From positions 186,001 through 250,000 of the forward strand of contig NZ_VOEI01000006.1 in assembly GCF_007846095.1 (NCBI RefSeq): DNA of 64,000 nucleotides, in the 5' to 3' direction. The notes under the pieces are model-generated. The model saw only the letters and a program-made list of their open reading frames with translations. It was not told where the DNA came from and did no database searches. This stretch comes from Mucilaginibacter achroorhodeus. Its GTDB lineage: Bacteria; Bacteroidota; Bacteroidia; Sphingobacteriales; Sphingobacteriaceae. Position numbers and translations under genes: made by a program. Shown here one piece after another: positions 51,774 to 61,471 of this stretch (positions within the stretch are counted from its first letter, which is position 1; every line of letters begins with the position of its first letter).

Positions 51774-53483
51774 ATGAGAGTATCTATTAAAATATCAGCA
51801 GCTGTTATGGCGATAACCGTTATGGCGGCCTGCAAAAAGTATGAGCCGGTTCCGGCCGAGCAGCGTACTATAGATTTTGTTTTTGATAAAGACGATTCGC
51901 TTGGTACAAATGCGTATGCTTATCTAAATAGTGTATATGCAACCATTCAATCGGGACATAACCGCGTTGGAAGTTCAGATTATCTTGATGCAGCCAGTGA
52001 TGACGCTGTATCAGCGGTAAACAATGCCACTGCCGATGTTTATAATATGGCCACCGCTTCTTATAACGCCACAAATTTTTTCCCGGGTGATAATATTTGG
52101 GGAGATAGTTATAAGGCCATAAGGCAGGCAAACATCTTCATAACAAATATTGGTATTGTTCCGGTTAAGGACCAGCTAAAGGCGGGCATATCAATGAAGT
52201 TTGCGTGGAGATGTGAAGCAAGGTTTATTAGAGCATTAACTTATTTCAATTTGCTTAAACGTTACGGCGGTGTCCCCATCGTTGGCGACAAAGTTTTTAC
52301 GTTACAAGATAACGTCTCTTTGCCAAGAAACTCTTTTGAAGAATGCGTAAATTATATAGTAAATGAGTGTGATGCCATTAAAGACACTTTATTTACAGCA
52401 CCGCTTGCACAACCTGCAGCCTATTCACAACGTGTAACAAATGGTGCGGCCCTGGCGCTTAAAGCAAAGGTTTTGCTTTATGCCGCCAGCCCGCTCTATA
52501 ACGGTGGCAACATTGATGGTTCAAATGCGCTAACAGGCTACGCTTCTTACGATGCAACCCGTTGGCAAAAGGCAGCAGCAGCAGCAAAAGCTGTGATGGA
52601 CCTGAACGCATATTCGTTGGTTGCAGATTTTAGGAATGCATTTATAACACAGGTTCCCACTAATACCGAGGTTATCTTTCAACGGCCTAATGGGCTCACC
52701 AATACGGTTGAAGCCAATAACGGCCCGTTGGGCTTTACTACAAATCCGTTGGGGCAGGGTAAAACAAGTCCATCTCAAAATTTGGTAGATGCCTTCCCTA
52801 TGGCTAACGGCTTAGCGATTACAGATGCAGCGTCGGGTTATGATCCCGCCAACCCTTATGCAGGCCGCGATCCGCGCTTGGGCTATACTGTGTTTTTTAA
52901 CGGAGCAAGATGGTTGGGTTCTTCGGTATTGACTTATGAAGGTGCCCCGGGAAAGCCTAACGTTGGTACACAGCAAACAGCTACAGGTTATTACATGCGC
53001 AAGTTTATGGCTTTGTACGAAAACGCCAGTAACTATGCAAGCGCCCCTGAAGATTGGATGATCTTTAGATATGCTGATATCCTTTTATCCTATGCGGAAG
53101 CTCAAAACGAGGTTTTAGGTGCGCCGGATGCTTCTGTATACGCTGCAGTAGAGAAGATAAGACAACGCGCCGGGTTAAATCCTTACCAGCTGCCGGCAGG
53201 TTTAACTAAAGACCAGATGCGTGACGTGATACGGCACGAACGACGCCTGGAAATGGCTTTTGAAGAGAACCGTTTCTTTGATATCCGCCGCTGGAAAATT
53301 GCCGAAACTATAATGAACCAGCCTGTAAGGGGTGTAACTATAACCAACACGGCAGCGGGTTTCAATTATGCGTACGGTACGGTACTTACACCTAAGTTTA
53401 AGGCCCCGTCAATGTATTTCTATCCCATCCCTTATGATGAAACGCTTAAAAACCCAAATCTGAAACAAAACCCGGGATGGTAA
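51774..53483 (+). CDS. SusD/RagB family surface lipoprotein (SusD2)
   Basis: A 569-residue lipoprotein (MRVSIKISAAVMAITVMAAC, cysteine at 20). SusD marks: CEARFIRALTYFNLLKRYGG, VPIVGDKVF, DWMIFRYADILLSYAEAQNE, IRQRAGLNPYQL, VIRHERRLEMAFEENRFFDIRRW. It is close to SusC1 upstream (12 nt) and SusC2 downstream (38 nt), so either could be its partner. Confidence 0.95.
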   Translation: MRVSIKISAAVMAITVMAACKKYEPVPAEQRTIDFVFDKDDSLGTNAYAYLNSVYATIQSGHNRVGSSDYLDAASDDAVSAVNNATADVYNMATASYNATNFFPGDNIWGDSYKAIRQANIFITNIGIVPVKDQLKAGISMKFAWRCEARFIRALTYFNLLKRYGGVPIVGDKVFTLQDNVSLPRNSFEECVNYIVNECDAIKDTLFTAPLAQPAAYSQRVTNGAALALKAKVLLYAASPLYNGGNIDGSNALTGYASYDATRWQKAAAAAKAVMDLNAYSLVADFRNAFITQVPTNTEVIFQRPNGLTNTVEANNGPLGFTTNPLGQGKTSPSQNLVDAFPMANGLAITDAASGYDPANPYAGRDPRLGYTVFFNGARWLGSSVLTYEGAPGKPNVGTQQTATGYYMRKFMALYENASNYASAPEDWMIFRYADILLSYAEAQNEVLGAPDASVYAAVEKIRQRAGLNPYQLPAGLTKDQMRDVIRHERRLEMAFEENRFFDIRRWKIAETIMNQPVRGVTITNTAAGFNYAYGTVLTPKFKAPSMYFYPIPYDETLKNPNLKQNPGW

Positions 53484-53521
53484 TCAACCCCTAACCAAAT
53501 GATCAGAATCAAGAACTTATC

Positions 53522-56500
53522 ATGAAAAAAATTATACTGTTAAACTTTCTAATGCTGCTTTTGCCCTTTGTGCTTTTTGCCCAGGGCAGGCTAATTACCG
53601 GTACCGTAAAAGATGCCACGGGTGTTTTGCCGGGGGCTACGGTTTATGAAAAGGGTGTACCTGCAAACGTAACGGTGGTTACCTCAAACGGTAAGTTTGC
53701 CATACGGCTTAGGGGCACATCAAACGTGCTTGTATTTAAGTACGTTGGCTTTTCGCCGCAGGAAGTAAAGATCGGCACCCAAAGCGTTATCGATGTTATC
53801 CTGCAAGCCAACAGCCTTGATATGGATGAGGTGGTAGTTATGGCTTATCAGCCTAAAAAGCGTATAACCTCTACCGGTTCTGTAAGCCAGATAAATGCCT
53901 CGGAGGTACGCACAGTGCCTACAGCAAACGTACAGAATACATTATCGGGCAGGTTACCGGGTTTCTTCTCACAACAAACTTCGGGGCAACCGGGTAAAGA
54001 TGCAGCTTCATTTTACATCCGTGGTTTAAGCTCTATTAACGGATCTAATACGCCACTCATCATTGTGGACGACGTAGAATACCAGGCAGACCAGCTGCAG
54101 CAGATCAACGTTAACGAAATTGAGACCATTACAATACTAAAGGATGCTGCAACAACCGCCATTTATGGGGTTAAAGGTGCAAATGGTGTATTGGTTATCA
54201 CCACACGCCGCGGTAAAACAGGCCCTCCGGCCGTTAATTTAAGGATCGAGTCTGGTGTACAATCGCCAACTAAGATTCCAAATTTCCTGGATGCCTACCA
54301 AACGGCGCTGTTAATGAACGAAGCTGAATCAAACTATAATAAAGCATATGGTATAACAAACGGTATTCTTTCATTTACAGATGCTGATCTTGCAGCTTTC
54401 AAAAATAAGACAGACCCTTACGGTCACCCTGATGTTAACTGGTATAAAGCCATCTTAAAAAATTATACTTATCAACAGAATACCAACCTTGATATGCAGG
54501 GTGGTACAAACAACGTTAAGTATTTTATTACTGGCGGTATGTTAAGCCAGAACGGTCTGTTAAGAGATTTTTCTGATCCACTGAATCAAATAAACAGTAA
54601 CTACGATTATAAACGTTACAATTTCCGTTCAAACTTGGATATGAAGGCGAACAAGAACCTTTCTATCAGGCTTGATCTTAGTGCAAGGTTTGGTATCATT
54701 AATCAGCCGCACACTTCTAATATTTTAAGTGAGATATATGATTTTAGGAAGGTGACGCCGTTTTCTGCGCCTTTCCTAAACCCCAATGGCAGTTATGCTT
54801 TTAATTATTCGCAATTTAACAGCAACTCATGGGTAAATACACCTTCTCAATTAAGTACAATTAATGCAAGGCTTGCTAATGGCGGTTATGACAGAAGTAC
54901 ACGTACCGATTTTAACTCGTTATTTGATATCTCAGAAAAACTGGATGACCTGACACCGGGATTAACCGTTACCGGCCGTTTGGCATACTCGAGCATTGAG
55001 CAGTACACCAAGAAATTATACCGCTATAACAACTCCGGCGCTGAGACCTTTAACCCGCCGAGTTATCATTATAACCCCAATAACGGCAGTTACACGCTTG
55101 ACCCGCGCGGCAAATACGTATTATCTGATTATAACCTTGAAGGAGCTACAGATGCCTATGTTACCAGGGTTAATTTACAGGCATTTGCTACTTACGATCG
55201 CGTTTTTGATGGAGCGCATCGTGTAAGCGGTTTATTATTGTATAACCAATACCAGGATAATAACCAGGCAGATGCCCCGGCAAAATTCCGTGGTCAGTCT
55301 TTAAAAGTGGGCTACGGTTATAAAGAAACGTACCTGATTGATTTTAACGGGGCTGTAAATGGTAGCGACCGTTTTGCATCAGGGCAGCGCTACGGATTTT
55401 TCCCGGCAGTATCTTTTGGTTACAACATTGGTAATGAAGATTACTTTAAAAGGAATGTGAGTTTCATACAATATCTAAAACTACGTGGTTCATACGGTAT
55501 TGTAGGCTCAGATGCCATCGGCGGCTCAAGGTATATTTACTCTCAATTTTATCAAAATGGTGGTGGTTACACCTTTGGTACAAACAATAACCCAACCGGC
55601 AGTAACTACGAAGGTACTTTAGCTAACCCCAACGTTTCCTGGGAATCTCAAAAAGAGTTCAACCTTGCAATTGAAACCAATATGTTTCACAGCAAGTTGG
55701 CTGTAACATTAGAGTACTTTAGAAACATACGTTATAATCAATTGATCATACCTGGCGACATACCAAACGTACTTGGTGTTGGTGTGCCGGCTGTAAACGC
55801 GGGTAAATCGTTAAATCGTGGTTTTGAAGCACAAATTACCTACCAGGATAAGGTTGGTCAGCTACAATATAACGCCAGTTTAGTATTCTCGTACGCAAAG
55901 AACAAAATATTGGAGATGCGCGAGGCGCAACCGGCTTACGAAAGACTACGCCAGACAGGCCGGCCTATCGGGCAGATATTTGGTTATAAATTTATAGGTT
56001 ATTACACAGCTGCGGATGTTGCAAAAATAAACGATCCGAACGTGCCAGCACAGGATAAGCCGGCAACTCCTGGTAACGGTGCACGTATACAAGAGGGTGA
56101 CCTAAAATATCTGGATGCCAACGGCGACGGGAAGATAGACAAGTTTGACCAGGGGCCTATCGGGAACCCTAACGTCCCTAACACTAACGTAGGTTTAAAC
56201 CTGGGTATAGCGTATAAAGGTTTTAGCATTAACGCTTTATTGCAAGGTGCTTTCGGGTACAGCTTTGCTGTTGTAGGTACCGGTGTTGAGCCGTTTAAAA
56301 GTCAGTTTCAACCCATTCACCAGGAGCGTTATACACCGTCAACTGCAGCTACGGCACAGTTCCCGAGCTTAACAACCGATCCTCTATCTGTTAGCAGCCC
56401 AAGTAATTATTTATCAGACTACTGGTTGATAAATGCACATTATATACGTTTAAAAAGCGTGGATGTGGGATATCAATTTCCAAGCAGGTTATTGCCTTTC

Positions 56501-56659
56501 CACTTTAAATATGCACGTCTTTACATCAGCGCGTACAACCTTTTTACCTGGCGTAACTACAACAAGTATCAGCAAGACCCTGAGGTTGCCACCAGCTCTG
56601 CCGGTGATGTTTACCCAAATCAGCGTATAGCAAACCTTGGTGTGCAGGTAACATTCTAA
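53522..56659 (+). CDS. SusC/RagA TonB-dependent transporter (SusC2)
   Basis: A 1045-residue outer-membrane transporter: signal peptide 1-20, carboxypeptidase-regulatory-like domain (about 22-98), plug (about 115-235) with the usual ETITILKDAATTAIYGVKGA, and a barrel ending in RIANLGVQVTF with terminal phenylalanine. The plug is of the ordinary type, unlike SusC1. It is followed by a hairpin (56704-56724) and then a GH92 gene. Confidence 0.95.
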   Translation: MKKIILLNFLMLLLPFVLFAQGRLITGTVKDATGVLPGATVYEKGVPANVTVVTSNGKFAIRLRGTSNVLVFKYVGFSPQEVKIGTQSVIDVILQANSLDMDEVVVMAYQPKKRITSTGSVSQINASEVRTVPTANVQNTLSGRLPGFFSQQTSGQPGKDAASFYIRGLSSINGSNTPLIIVDDVEYQADQLQQINVNEIETITILKDAATTAIYGVKGANGVLVITTRRGKTGPPAVNLRIESGVQSPTKIPNFLDAYQTALLMNEAESNYNKAYGITNGILSFTDADLAAFKNKTDPYGHPDVNWYKAILKNYTYQQNTNLDMQGGTNNVKYFITGGMLSQNGLLRDFSDPLNQINSNYDYKRYNFRSNLDMKANKNLSIRLDLSARFGIINQPHTSNILSEIYDFRKVTPFSAPFLNPNGSYAFNYSQFNSNSWVNTPSQLSTINARLANGGYDRSTRTDFNSLFDISEKLDDLTPGLTVTGRLAYSSIEQYTKKLYRYNNSGAETFNPPSYHYNPNNGSYTLDPRGKYVLSDYNLEGATDAYVTRVNLQAFATYDRVFDGAHRVSGLLLYNQYQDNNQADAPAKFRGQSLKVGYGYKETYLIDFNGAVNGSDRFASGQRYGFFPAVSFGYNIGNEDYFKRNVSFIQYLKLRGSYGIVGSDAIGGSRYIYSQFYQNGGGYTFGTNNNPTGSNYEGTLANPNVSWESQKEFNLAIETNMFHSKLAVTLEYFRNIRYNQLIIPGDIPNVLGVGVPAVNAGKSLNRGFEAQITYQDKVGQLQYNASLVFSYAKNKILEMREAQPAYERLRQTGRPIGQIFGYKFIGYYTAADVAKINDPNVPAQDKPATPGNGARIQEGDLKYLDANGDGKIDKFDQGPIGNPNVPNTNVGLNLGIAYKGFSINALLQGAFGYSFAVVGTGVEPFKSQFQPIHQERYTPSTAATAQFPSLTTDPLSVSSPSNYLSDYWLINAHYIRLKSVDVGYQFPSRLLPFHFKYARLYISAYNLFTWRNYNKYQQDPEVATSSAGDVYPNQRIANLGVQVTF

Positions 56660-56703
56660 AATTGCGTACTTTTTAATTGGTTAATATAAAATGAGGATAA
56701 GTT

Positions 56704-56724
56704 TCCGGGGTGATGAACCCCGGA
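56704..56724 (+). terminator. Hairpin between SusC2 and GH92 copy 2
   Basis: TCCGGGG-TGATGAA-CCCCGGA, a 7-bp GC stem followed by TATTATCTTTTCT. The T-run is broken, so it may cause partial rather than full termination, lowering expression of downstream genes, or act as an mRNA-stabilising end. Confidence 0.65.
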
Positions 56725-56748
56725 TATTATCTTTTCTAAAGCTTTAAC

Positions 56749-59040
56749 ATGTTATTTAATCGACATACAATCCTCGGGTTATCTGTAACGTTAACATTGG
56801 CAGCCCAAACGGTAGCGGCTCAAACCTCAGATCTGGTACATTACGCTAATACCCGCCAGGGGACTAACAGCAAATACGAGTTATCATACGGTAACACCTA
56901 TCCTGCAACCAGTGTTCCGTTCGCCATGAACACCTGGACACCTCAAACAGGCAAAAACGGCGACGGATGGAAATATCAATACTTTGAGAACAAAATTCGC
57001 GGCTTTCAGCAATCGCACCAGTGCAGTTCCTGGGTAAATGATTATGCCGTGTTTTCGCTTATGCCGGTAACCGGGAAGTTAGTTGTAACTGATGAAGACC
57101 GTGCAGCAACATTTTCACACAGCAATGAAGTAGCGCAACCCGATTACTACAAGGTAAAACTTGATAACGGTATAACCACCGAGATGACCACAACAGAGCG
57201 TGGTGCACACCTGCGTTTCAGCTTTCCTGCACAGGGTGCCGCCCACCTGGTATTGGATGGTTATACTAAAGAAAGCGCTATTAAGATCATTCCCGAAGAA
57301 AATAAGATCGTTGGCTGGGTAAACAATTGCCGTTGGGCACCTGCTAACTTCAAAAACTATTTTGAGATCGTTTTTAGCCAGCCGATCAAAAGTTATGGTA
57401 CGTGGGAAAATAAAAAGGGTACTATAAAAGCTAACAATAAAACAGATGAAGGCGAAGGCCGTGGCGCATACATTGAGTTTGCACCAGGTACAGTTGTTGA
57501 AGCTAAGATAGCCTCATCTTACATCAGTCCCGATCAGGCGCACCTTAACCTGAACAAAGAGTTAGGTGGCTTTAAAACTTTTGATGCCACCCGTGCGGCA
57601 TCCAATAAAATTTGGAACAAACTCTTTCACCGCGTTTTGGTGGAGGGCGGTACCGAAGCCCAACGTGCAACCTTTTACTCTTGCCTTTACCACGCCAACC
57701 TGTTCTCGCATCGTTTTTTTGAATTGAATGAACAAGGCAAACCGTACTATTTTAGTCCGTACGATGGCAAGATACATGATGGTTACATGTACACCGATAA
57801 TGGTTTTTGGGATACTTTCAGGGCGCAGTTTCCGCTTAATACGATCCTGCACCCTAAAATGGAAGGCGAGTACATGCAGGCACTGCTGGCTGCTCAGGAA
57901 CAATGCGGTTGGTTTCCGGCCTGGTCTTTCCCGTCAGAAACCGGAGGGATGCTGGGTAACCATGCCATATCTTTACTGGCCGATGCCTGGGTTAAAGGCA
58001 TCCGCACTTTCGACCCTCAAAAAGCGCTGCAAGCCTATTCGCATGAGGCAAACAATAAGGGGCCATGGGGAGGTGCTAATGGCCGCGGCCATGCACAATT
58101 CTATAACGAACATGGATACATCCCTTACTCACAGCAAACTTTAGGGGCAACTGCTCAGTCTTTAGAATATGCCTATGACGATTTTTGCGGGTACACGCTC
58201 GCAAAATCAGTGGGTAATAAAACTTATATGGATGCCTTTGGCAAAAACATGTATAACTACAAAACCCTTTACGACCCCGGCACACGTTTTATGCGTGCTA
58301 AGGATGATAAAGGCAAATGGGTTGAGCCATTTGATCCGCTTGCCTGGGGTGGCCCTTACACCGAGGGTAACGCCTGGCATTGGGAATGGTCTGTTTTTCA
58401 CGATATAAATGGCCTGATCAACTTGATGGGCGGAAATAAAAACTTTACTGCAAAAATAGATTCAGTATTCTCGCAACCATCTACCATTGTGCCCGGCGAA
58501 TACGGATCTGTGATACACGAAATGACTGAAATGGCGCTGATAAAGATGGGGCAATATGCTCACGGTAACCAGCCAATACAGCACATGATCTACCTGTATA
58601 ATTATGCAGGTGAACCGTGGAAATCACAATATTATGCGCGTAAAGTAACTGACAAGCTTTACAATGCCACCGAAAACGGCTATCCGGGAGATGAGGACCA
58701 GGGACAAATGTCATCCTGGTATGTATTAAGCGCTTTGGGCATTTACAGCGTTTGCCCAGGTACAGATCAATATGTGATCGGTAGCCCGGTTTTTCCGAAG
58801 GTAACGCTGACGCTTGAGAACGGTAAGAAATTTGTGATACAGGCAGATGATAATCAGCATCAAAATGTTTACATACAGTCGGCAACGCTAAATGGTAAAG
58901 TTTATACCCATAATTGGTTAAGCCACGCCGATATTATGAAAGGCGGGAAAATGGTGTTTAAAATGGGTGCTAAACCTGCTTATAAAAGAGGATTAGCTGA
59001 AGCTGACAAGCCGTTTTCAGTTTCGGTAAACCAAAAATAA
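56749..59040 (+). CDS. Alpha-mannosidase, GH92 (copy 2)
   Basis: A 763-residue secreted enzyme (signal peptide to about 25). GH92 marks: LVHYANTRQGTNSKYELSYG, TYPATSVPFAMNTWTPQTG, DNGFWDTFRAQFPLNTILHP, GGMLGNHAISLLADAW, and GDEDQGQMSSWYVLSALG with YSVCPGTDQYVIGSPVF. It is only distantly like copy 1 and belongs to a different subgroup by eye: long region GPWGGANGRGHAQFY is specific. It likely has another linkage or carries another step. It starts 90 nt after SusC2, followed by the sugar symporter. Confidence 0.94.
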   Translation: MLFNRHTILGLSVTLTLAAQTVAAQTSDLVHYANTRQGTNSKYELSYGNTYPATSVPFAMNTWTPQTGKNGDGWKYQYFENKIRGFQQSHQCSSWVNDYAVFSLMPVTGKLVVTDEDRAATFSHSNEVAQPDYYKVKLDNGITTEMTTTERGAHLRFSFPAQGAAHLVLDGYTKESAIKIIPEENKIVGWVNNCRWAPANFKNYFEIVFSQPIKSYGTWENKKGTIKANNKTDEGEGRGAYIEFAPGTVVEAKIASSYISPDQAHLNLNKELGGFKTFDATRAASNKIWNKLFHRVLVEGGTEAQRATFYSCLYHANLFSHRFFELNEQGKPYYFSPYDGKIHDGYMYTDNGFWDTFRAQFPLNTILHPKMEGEYMQALLAAQEQCGWFPAWSFPSETGGMLGNHAISLLADAWVKGIRTFDPQKALQAYSHEANNKGPWGGANGRGHAQFYNEHGYIPYSQQTLGATAQSLEYAYDDFCGYTLAKSVGNKTYMDAFGKNMYNYKTLYDPGTRFMRAKDDKGKWVEPFDPLAWGGPYTEGNAWHWEWSVFHDINGLINLMGGNKNFTAKIDSVFSQPSTIVPGEYGSVIHEMTEMALIKMGQYAHGNQPIQHMIYLYNYAGEPWKSQYYARKVTDKLYNATENGYPGDEDQGQMSSWYVLSALGIYSVCPGTDQYVIGSPVFPKVTLTLENGKKFVIQADDNQHQNVYIQSATLNGKVYTHNWLSHADIMKGGKMVFKMGAKPAYKRGLAEADKPFSVSVNQK

Positions 59041-59129
59041 GCGCTATTTAAAGTAGCTTAATACCTGTACAAGCTTGTTAACCATGCGGCATAATGTTAT
59101 AATTGTATACCCAATTATTTGAAACCGCA

Positions 59130-60365
59130 ATGGAAGCTATACCTCGCTTTACCGAGAAACGGTATTATATCATACTTGCGTTTGTAACTTCATTGTTCCT
59201 GCTGTGGGGAGTAGCCATGACCATGGGCGATGTGTTGAATAAACATTTTCAAAATGTGTTACACATTTCTAAATCCCGCTCGGGTTTGGTGCAGCTATCC
59301 ATCTTTGGGGCGTATGGCGTAATGGGTATACCAGCGGGCCTGTTCATGAAACGTTTTGGATATAAACCAGGTGTTTTGCTTGGGTTGTTTCTTTACGCCT
59401 GCGGGGCATTCCTTTTTGTTCCTGCAGCTGATGCGCAATCCTTTACGTTTTTCAGAGTTGCTCTTTTTATCCTTGCGTGCGGCCTGGCAACCTTAGAGGC
59501 GGTTGCGCATCCCTTTATTGCTTCTCTTGGTGACCAGCGCACAAGCGACAGGCGCCTTAACTTTGCACAAGCATTTAATGGGGTAGGTGGGGTTATAGGC
59601 CCGCTTATAGGGAGTTATTTTATTTTACGTGCAGAAGCCGGGCACACTAATGATTTGGTGGCCGTCAAATATCTATACATTGGTATCGGCCTGGTGATCA
59701 CACTGGTAGGCTTATCGTTTGTATTTGTTAAAGTACCCAAAAATCTAACAGACCCGCATATAGTTGCTACTGATACTATGGCGGTGGGAGATAGTCTTGA
59801 TCCCGCCAAAAAGCTTTTTCAGCATAAGCATTTCGTGTTTGCCATTATTGCCCAGCTGTTTAACGTTGCTGCGCAAGGCGGTACCTGGGCCTATTTTATT
59901 AATTACGGCCACGAAGTAATGCACTTAAGCGATGCAAGCGCAGCCAATTACTTCGCCTTTAGTATATTTATGATGATGGTTGGCAGGTTTGTCGGCACGT
60001 ATCTGATGGGTTACATCAGGCCAAGTAAATTACTTGCCATATTTGCTGCTTGCAATGTGTTGATGTGCATCATCGTATCACAGCAAATGGGTTGGTTGTC
60101 CTTTGGCGCATTGATCATGATCAACTTTTTCTTCAGCATCATGTTCCCTACGATCTTTAGCCTGGGTTTAAAAGACCTGGGCCGGCATACACAGCAGGGG
60201 GCCTCATTTATTGTTATGGGTGTTGTAGGAGGGGCGTTGTTCCCTCCGTTAATGGGCCTTATAGCCAATAAAAATGTAGCTACCGCATACTTGTTTCCAA
60301 TAATTTGTTACCTGGTTATTTTTGCATTTGCAATCAATTACAATAAAGTCAGGAAAGCCTCATGA
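59130..60365 (+). CDS. FHS-family sugar:H+ symporter (FucP-like)
   Basis: A 411-residue protein with 12 predicted helices, starting at ATG 59130 (MEAIPRFTEKRYYI). A TTG upstream at 59103 is less likely. FucP-like marks: LFLLWGVAMTMGDVLNKHFQ, GAYGVMGIPAGLFMKRFGYK, LATLEAVAHPFIASLGD, FAQAFNGVGGVIGPLIG, ARGGTWAYF-like AQGGTWAYFINYGHEVM and SIMFPTIFSLGLKDLG. The family carries fucose, glucose/galactose, GlcNAc or mannose with protons. Here mannose or rhamnose are plausible substrates from context. Confidence 0.9.
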   Translation: MEAIPRFTEKRYYIILAFVTSLFLLWGVAMTMGDVLNKHFQNVLHISKSRSGLVQLSIFGAYGVMGIPAGLFMKRFGYKPGVLLGLFLYACGAFLFVPAADAQSFTFFRVALFILACGLATLEAVAHPFIASLGDQRTSDRRLNFAQAFNGVGGVIGPLIGSYFILRAEAGHTNDLVAVKYLYIGIGLVITLVGLSFVFVKVPKNLTDPHIVATDTMAVGDSLDPAKKLFQHKHFVFAIIAQLFNVAAQGGTWAYFINYGHEVMHLSDASAANYFAFSIFMMMVGRFVGTYLMGYIRPSKLLAIFAACNVLMCIIVSQQMGWLSFGALIMINFFFSIMFPTIFSLGLKDLGRHTQQGASFIVMGVVGGALFPPLMGLIANKNVATAYLFPIICYLVIFAFAINYNKVRKAS

Positions 60366-60382
60366 TCCGGCCCGCTTAGCCC

Positions 60383-60407
60383 TTTATTTTCGTAACCCGA
60401 AAATAAA
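60383..60407 (+). terminator. AT-rich hairpin after the symporter gene
   Basis: TTTATTTTCG and CGAAAATAAA form a perfect 10-bp inverted repeat with a 5-nt loop (TAACC), 17 nt after the symporter stop and 29 nt before the LacI gene start. It is AT-rich and may serve as terminator or as a regulatory site. Confidence 0.6.
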
Positions 60408-60420
60408 ATATACATTGCAT

Positions 60421-60435
60421 CATAAATCGGTTTAG
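60421..60435 (+). promoter_or_regulatory. Weak operator immediately before the LacI gene
   Basis: CATAAATCGGTTTAG matches GCTAAATCGTTTTTA at 11 of 15 positions and has its own TAAA...TTTA dyad. It ends one base before the start codon at 60437, so binding could block the gene's own transcription or translation. It is weaker than the promoter sites. Confidence 0.45.
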
Positions 60436-60436
60436 T

Positions 60437-61471
60437 ATGAGTAAAAAAGTATCTATCGTTGATATTGCCAATACACTTAATATTTCAAAAACAACTGTGT
60501 CATTTATTCTTAACGGAAGGGCACAAGAGAAACGGATTAGTGAGGAGTTGGTAGAGCGCGTACAAAAATTGGTTAAAGAGGTAGGTTACAAGCCTAACTC
60601 GCTTGCAAAAAGCCTTCGTACCGGTAAATCAAACATCATCGGGTTGATGGTTGAGGATATATCAAACCCGTTTTTTGCCAGTATTGCCCGCCTGATAGAA
60701 AATAGGGCATACGAAAATGGTTACCGTATAATTTATTGCAGTACCGATAATGATACCGAGCGCACCCGCGAGCTGATCAGCATGTTTAGGGACCGGCATG
60801 TAGACGGCTACATCATATCGCCACCCGAGGGCATTGAGGAGGATGTGAAAGAGTTGCTTGGCAGTGGGCAGCCGGTGGTGATGTTTGACCGTTATTTGCA
60901 GGATATTGATACAGATCATGTAATAGTTGATAATGCGTTTAGCATGTACAATGCTACCCAGCACTTAGTGCAGCAGGGTTATCGTAATATTGCTTTAATA
61001 ACCTTTTCATCAGCGCAAAGCCAAATGATGGATCGCGTTACCGGTTACAAAAATGCGCTTAAAGATGCCAAGCTAAAGCCTTTGCTTAAAGAAATAGACT
61101 TTAACAGAAATGAAGCACTGATCACTGAGCCGTTAATGGCATTTTTGAAGAAGAACACGGGCATTGATGCCATTCTTTTTGGTACAGATCATATTGGTAC
61201 CTGTGGCCTTAAGGTAATCAGGCAGCTGGGTTTAAAAGTGCCTGAAGATGTTGCCGTAGTATCATTTGATGATTATGACGTATTTAAATTGCATTCGCCG
61301 CCTGTTAGTGCTATTGCACAGCCTATAGAGGCCCTGGCCGATCATGTGATAAGTTTAATGCTCAAGAAACTGGATGCTAATGCCACCCCTACCACTCAAA
61401 AAATAACCCTGTCGACTAACCTGAATATTCGCGAATCGTCTCTGCAGCATTCAAAGGCTGTTGCTGAATAG
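60437..61471 (+). CDS. LacI-family transcription regulator
   Basis: A 344-residue DNA-binding protein. The helix-turn-helix (5-25: VSIVDIANTLNISKTTVSFI) and hinge helix (about 50-62: YKPNSLAKSLRTG) are typical. The effector domain (about 62-340) has the periplasmic-binding-protein fold (NIIGLMVEDISNPFFASIAR, DGYIISPP, VVMFDRYLQDIDTDHVIVDN, AILFGTDHIGTCGLK, DVAVVSFDDYDVF). The ligand is probably a sugar from the locus. It is the last gene of the plus-strand run. Its C-terminus overlaps the next, convergent gene by 56 nt. Matching CG-centred dyads at 34211, 35588, 40430 and 45242 are likely targets. Confidence 0.93.
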   Translation: MSKKVSIVDIANTLNISKTTVSFILNGRAQEKRISEELVERVQKLVKEVGYKPNSLAKSLRTGKSNIIGLMVEDISNPFFASIARLIENRAYENGYRIIYCSTDNDTERTRELISMFRDRHVDGYIISPPEGIEEDVKELLGSGQPVVMFDRYLQDIDTDHVIVDNAFSMYNATQHLVQQGYRNIALITFSSAQSQMMDRVTGYKNALKDAKLKPLLKEIDFNRNEALITEPLMAFLKKNTGIDAILFGTDHIGTCGLKVIRQLGLKVPEDVAVVSFDDYDVFKLHSPPVSAIAQPIEALADHVISLMLKKLDANATPTTQKITLSTNLNIRESSLQHSKAVAE

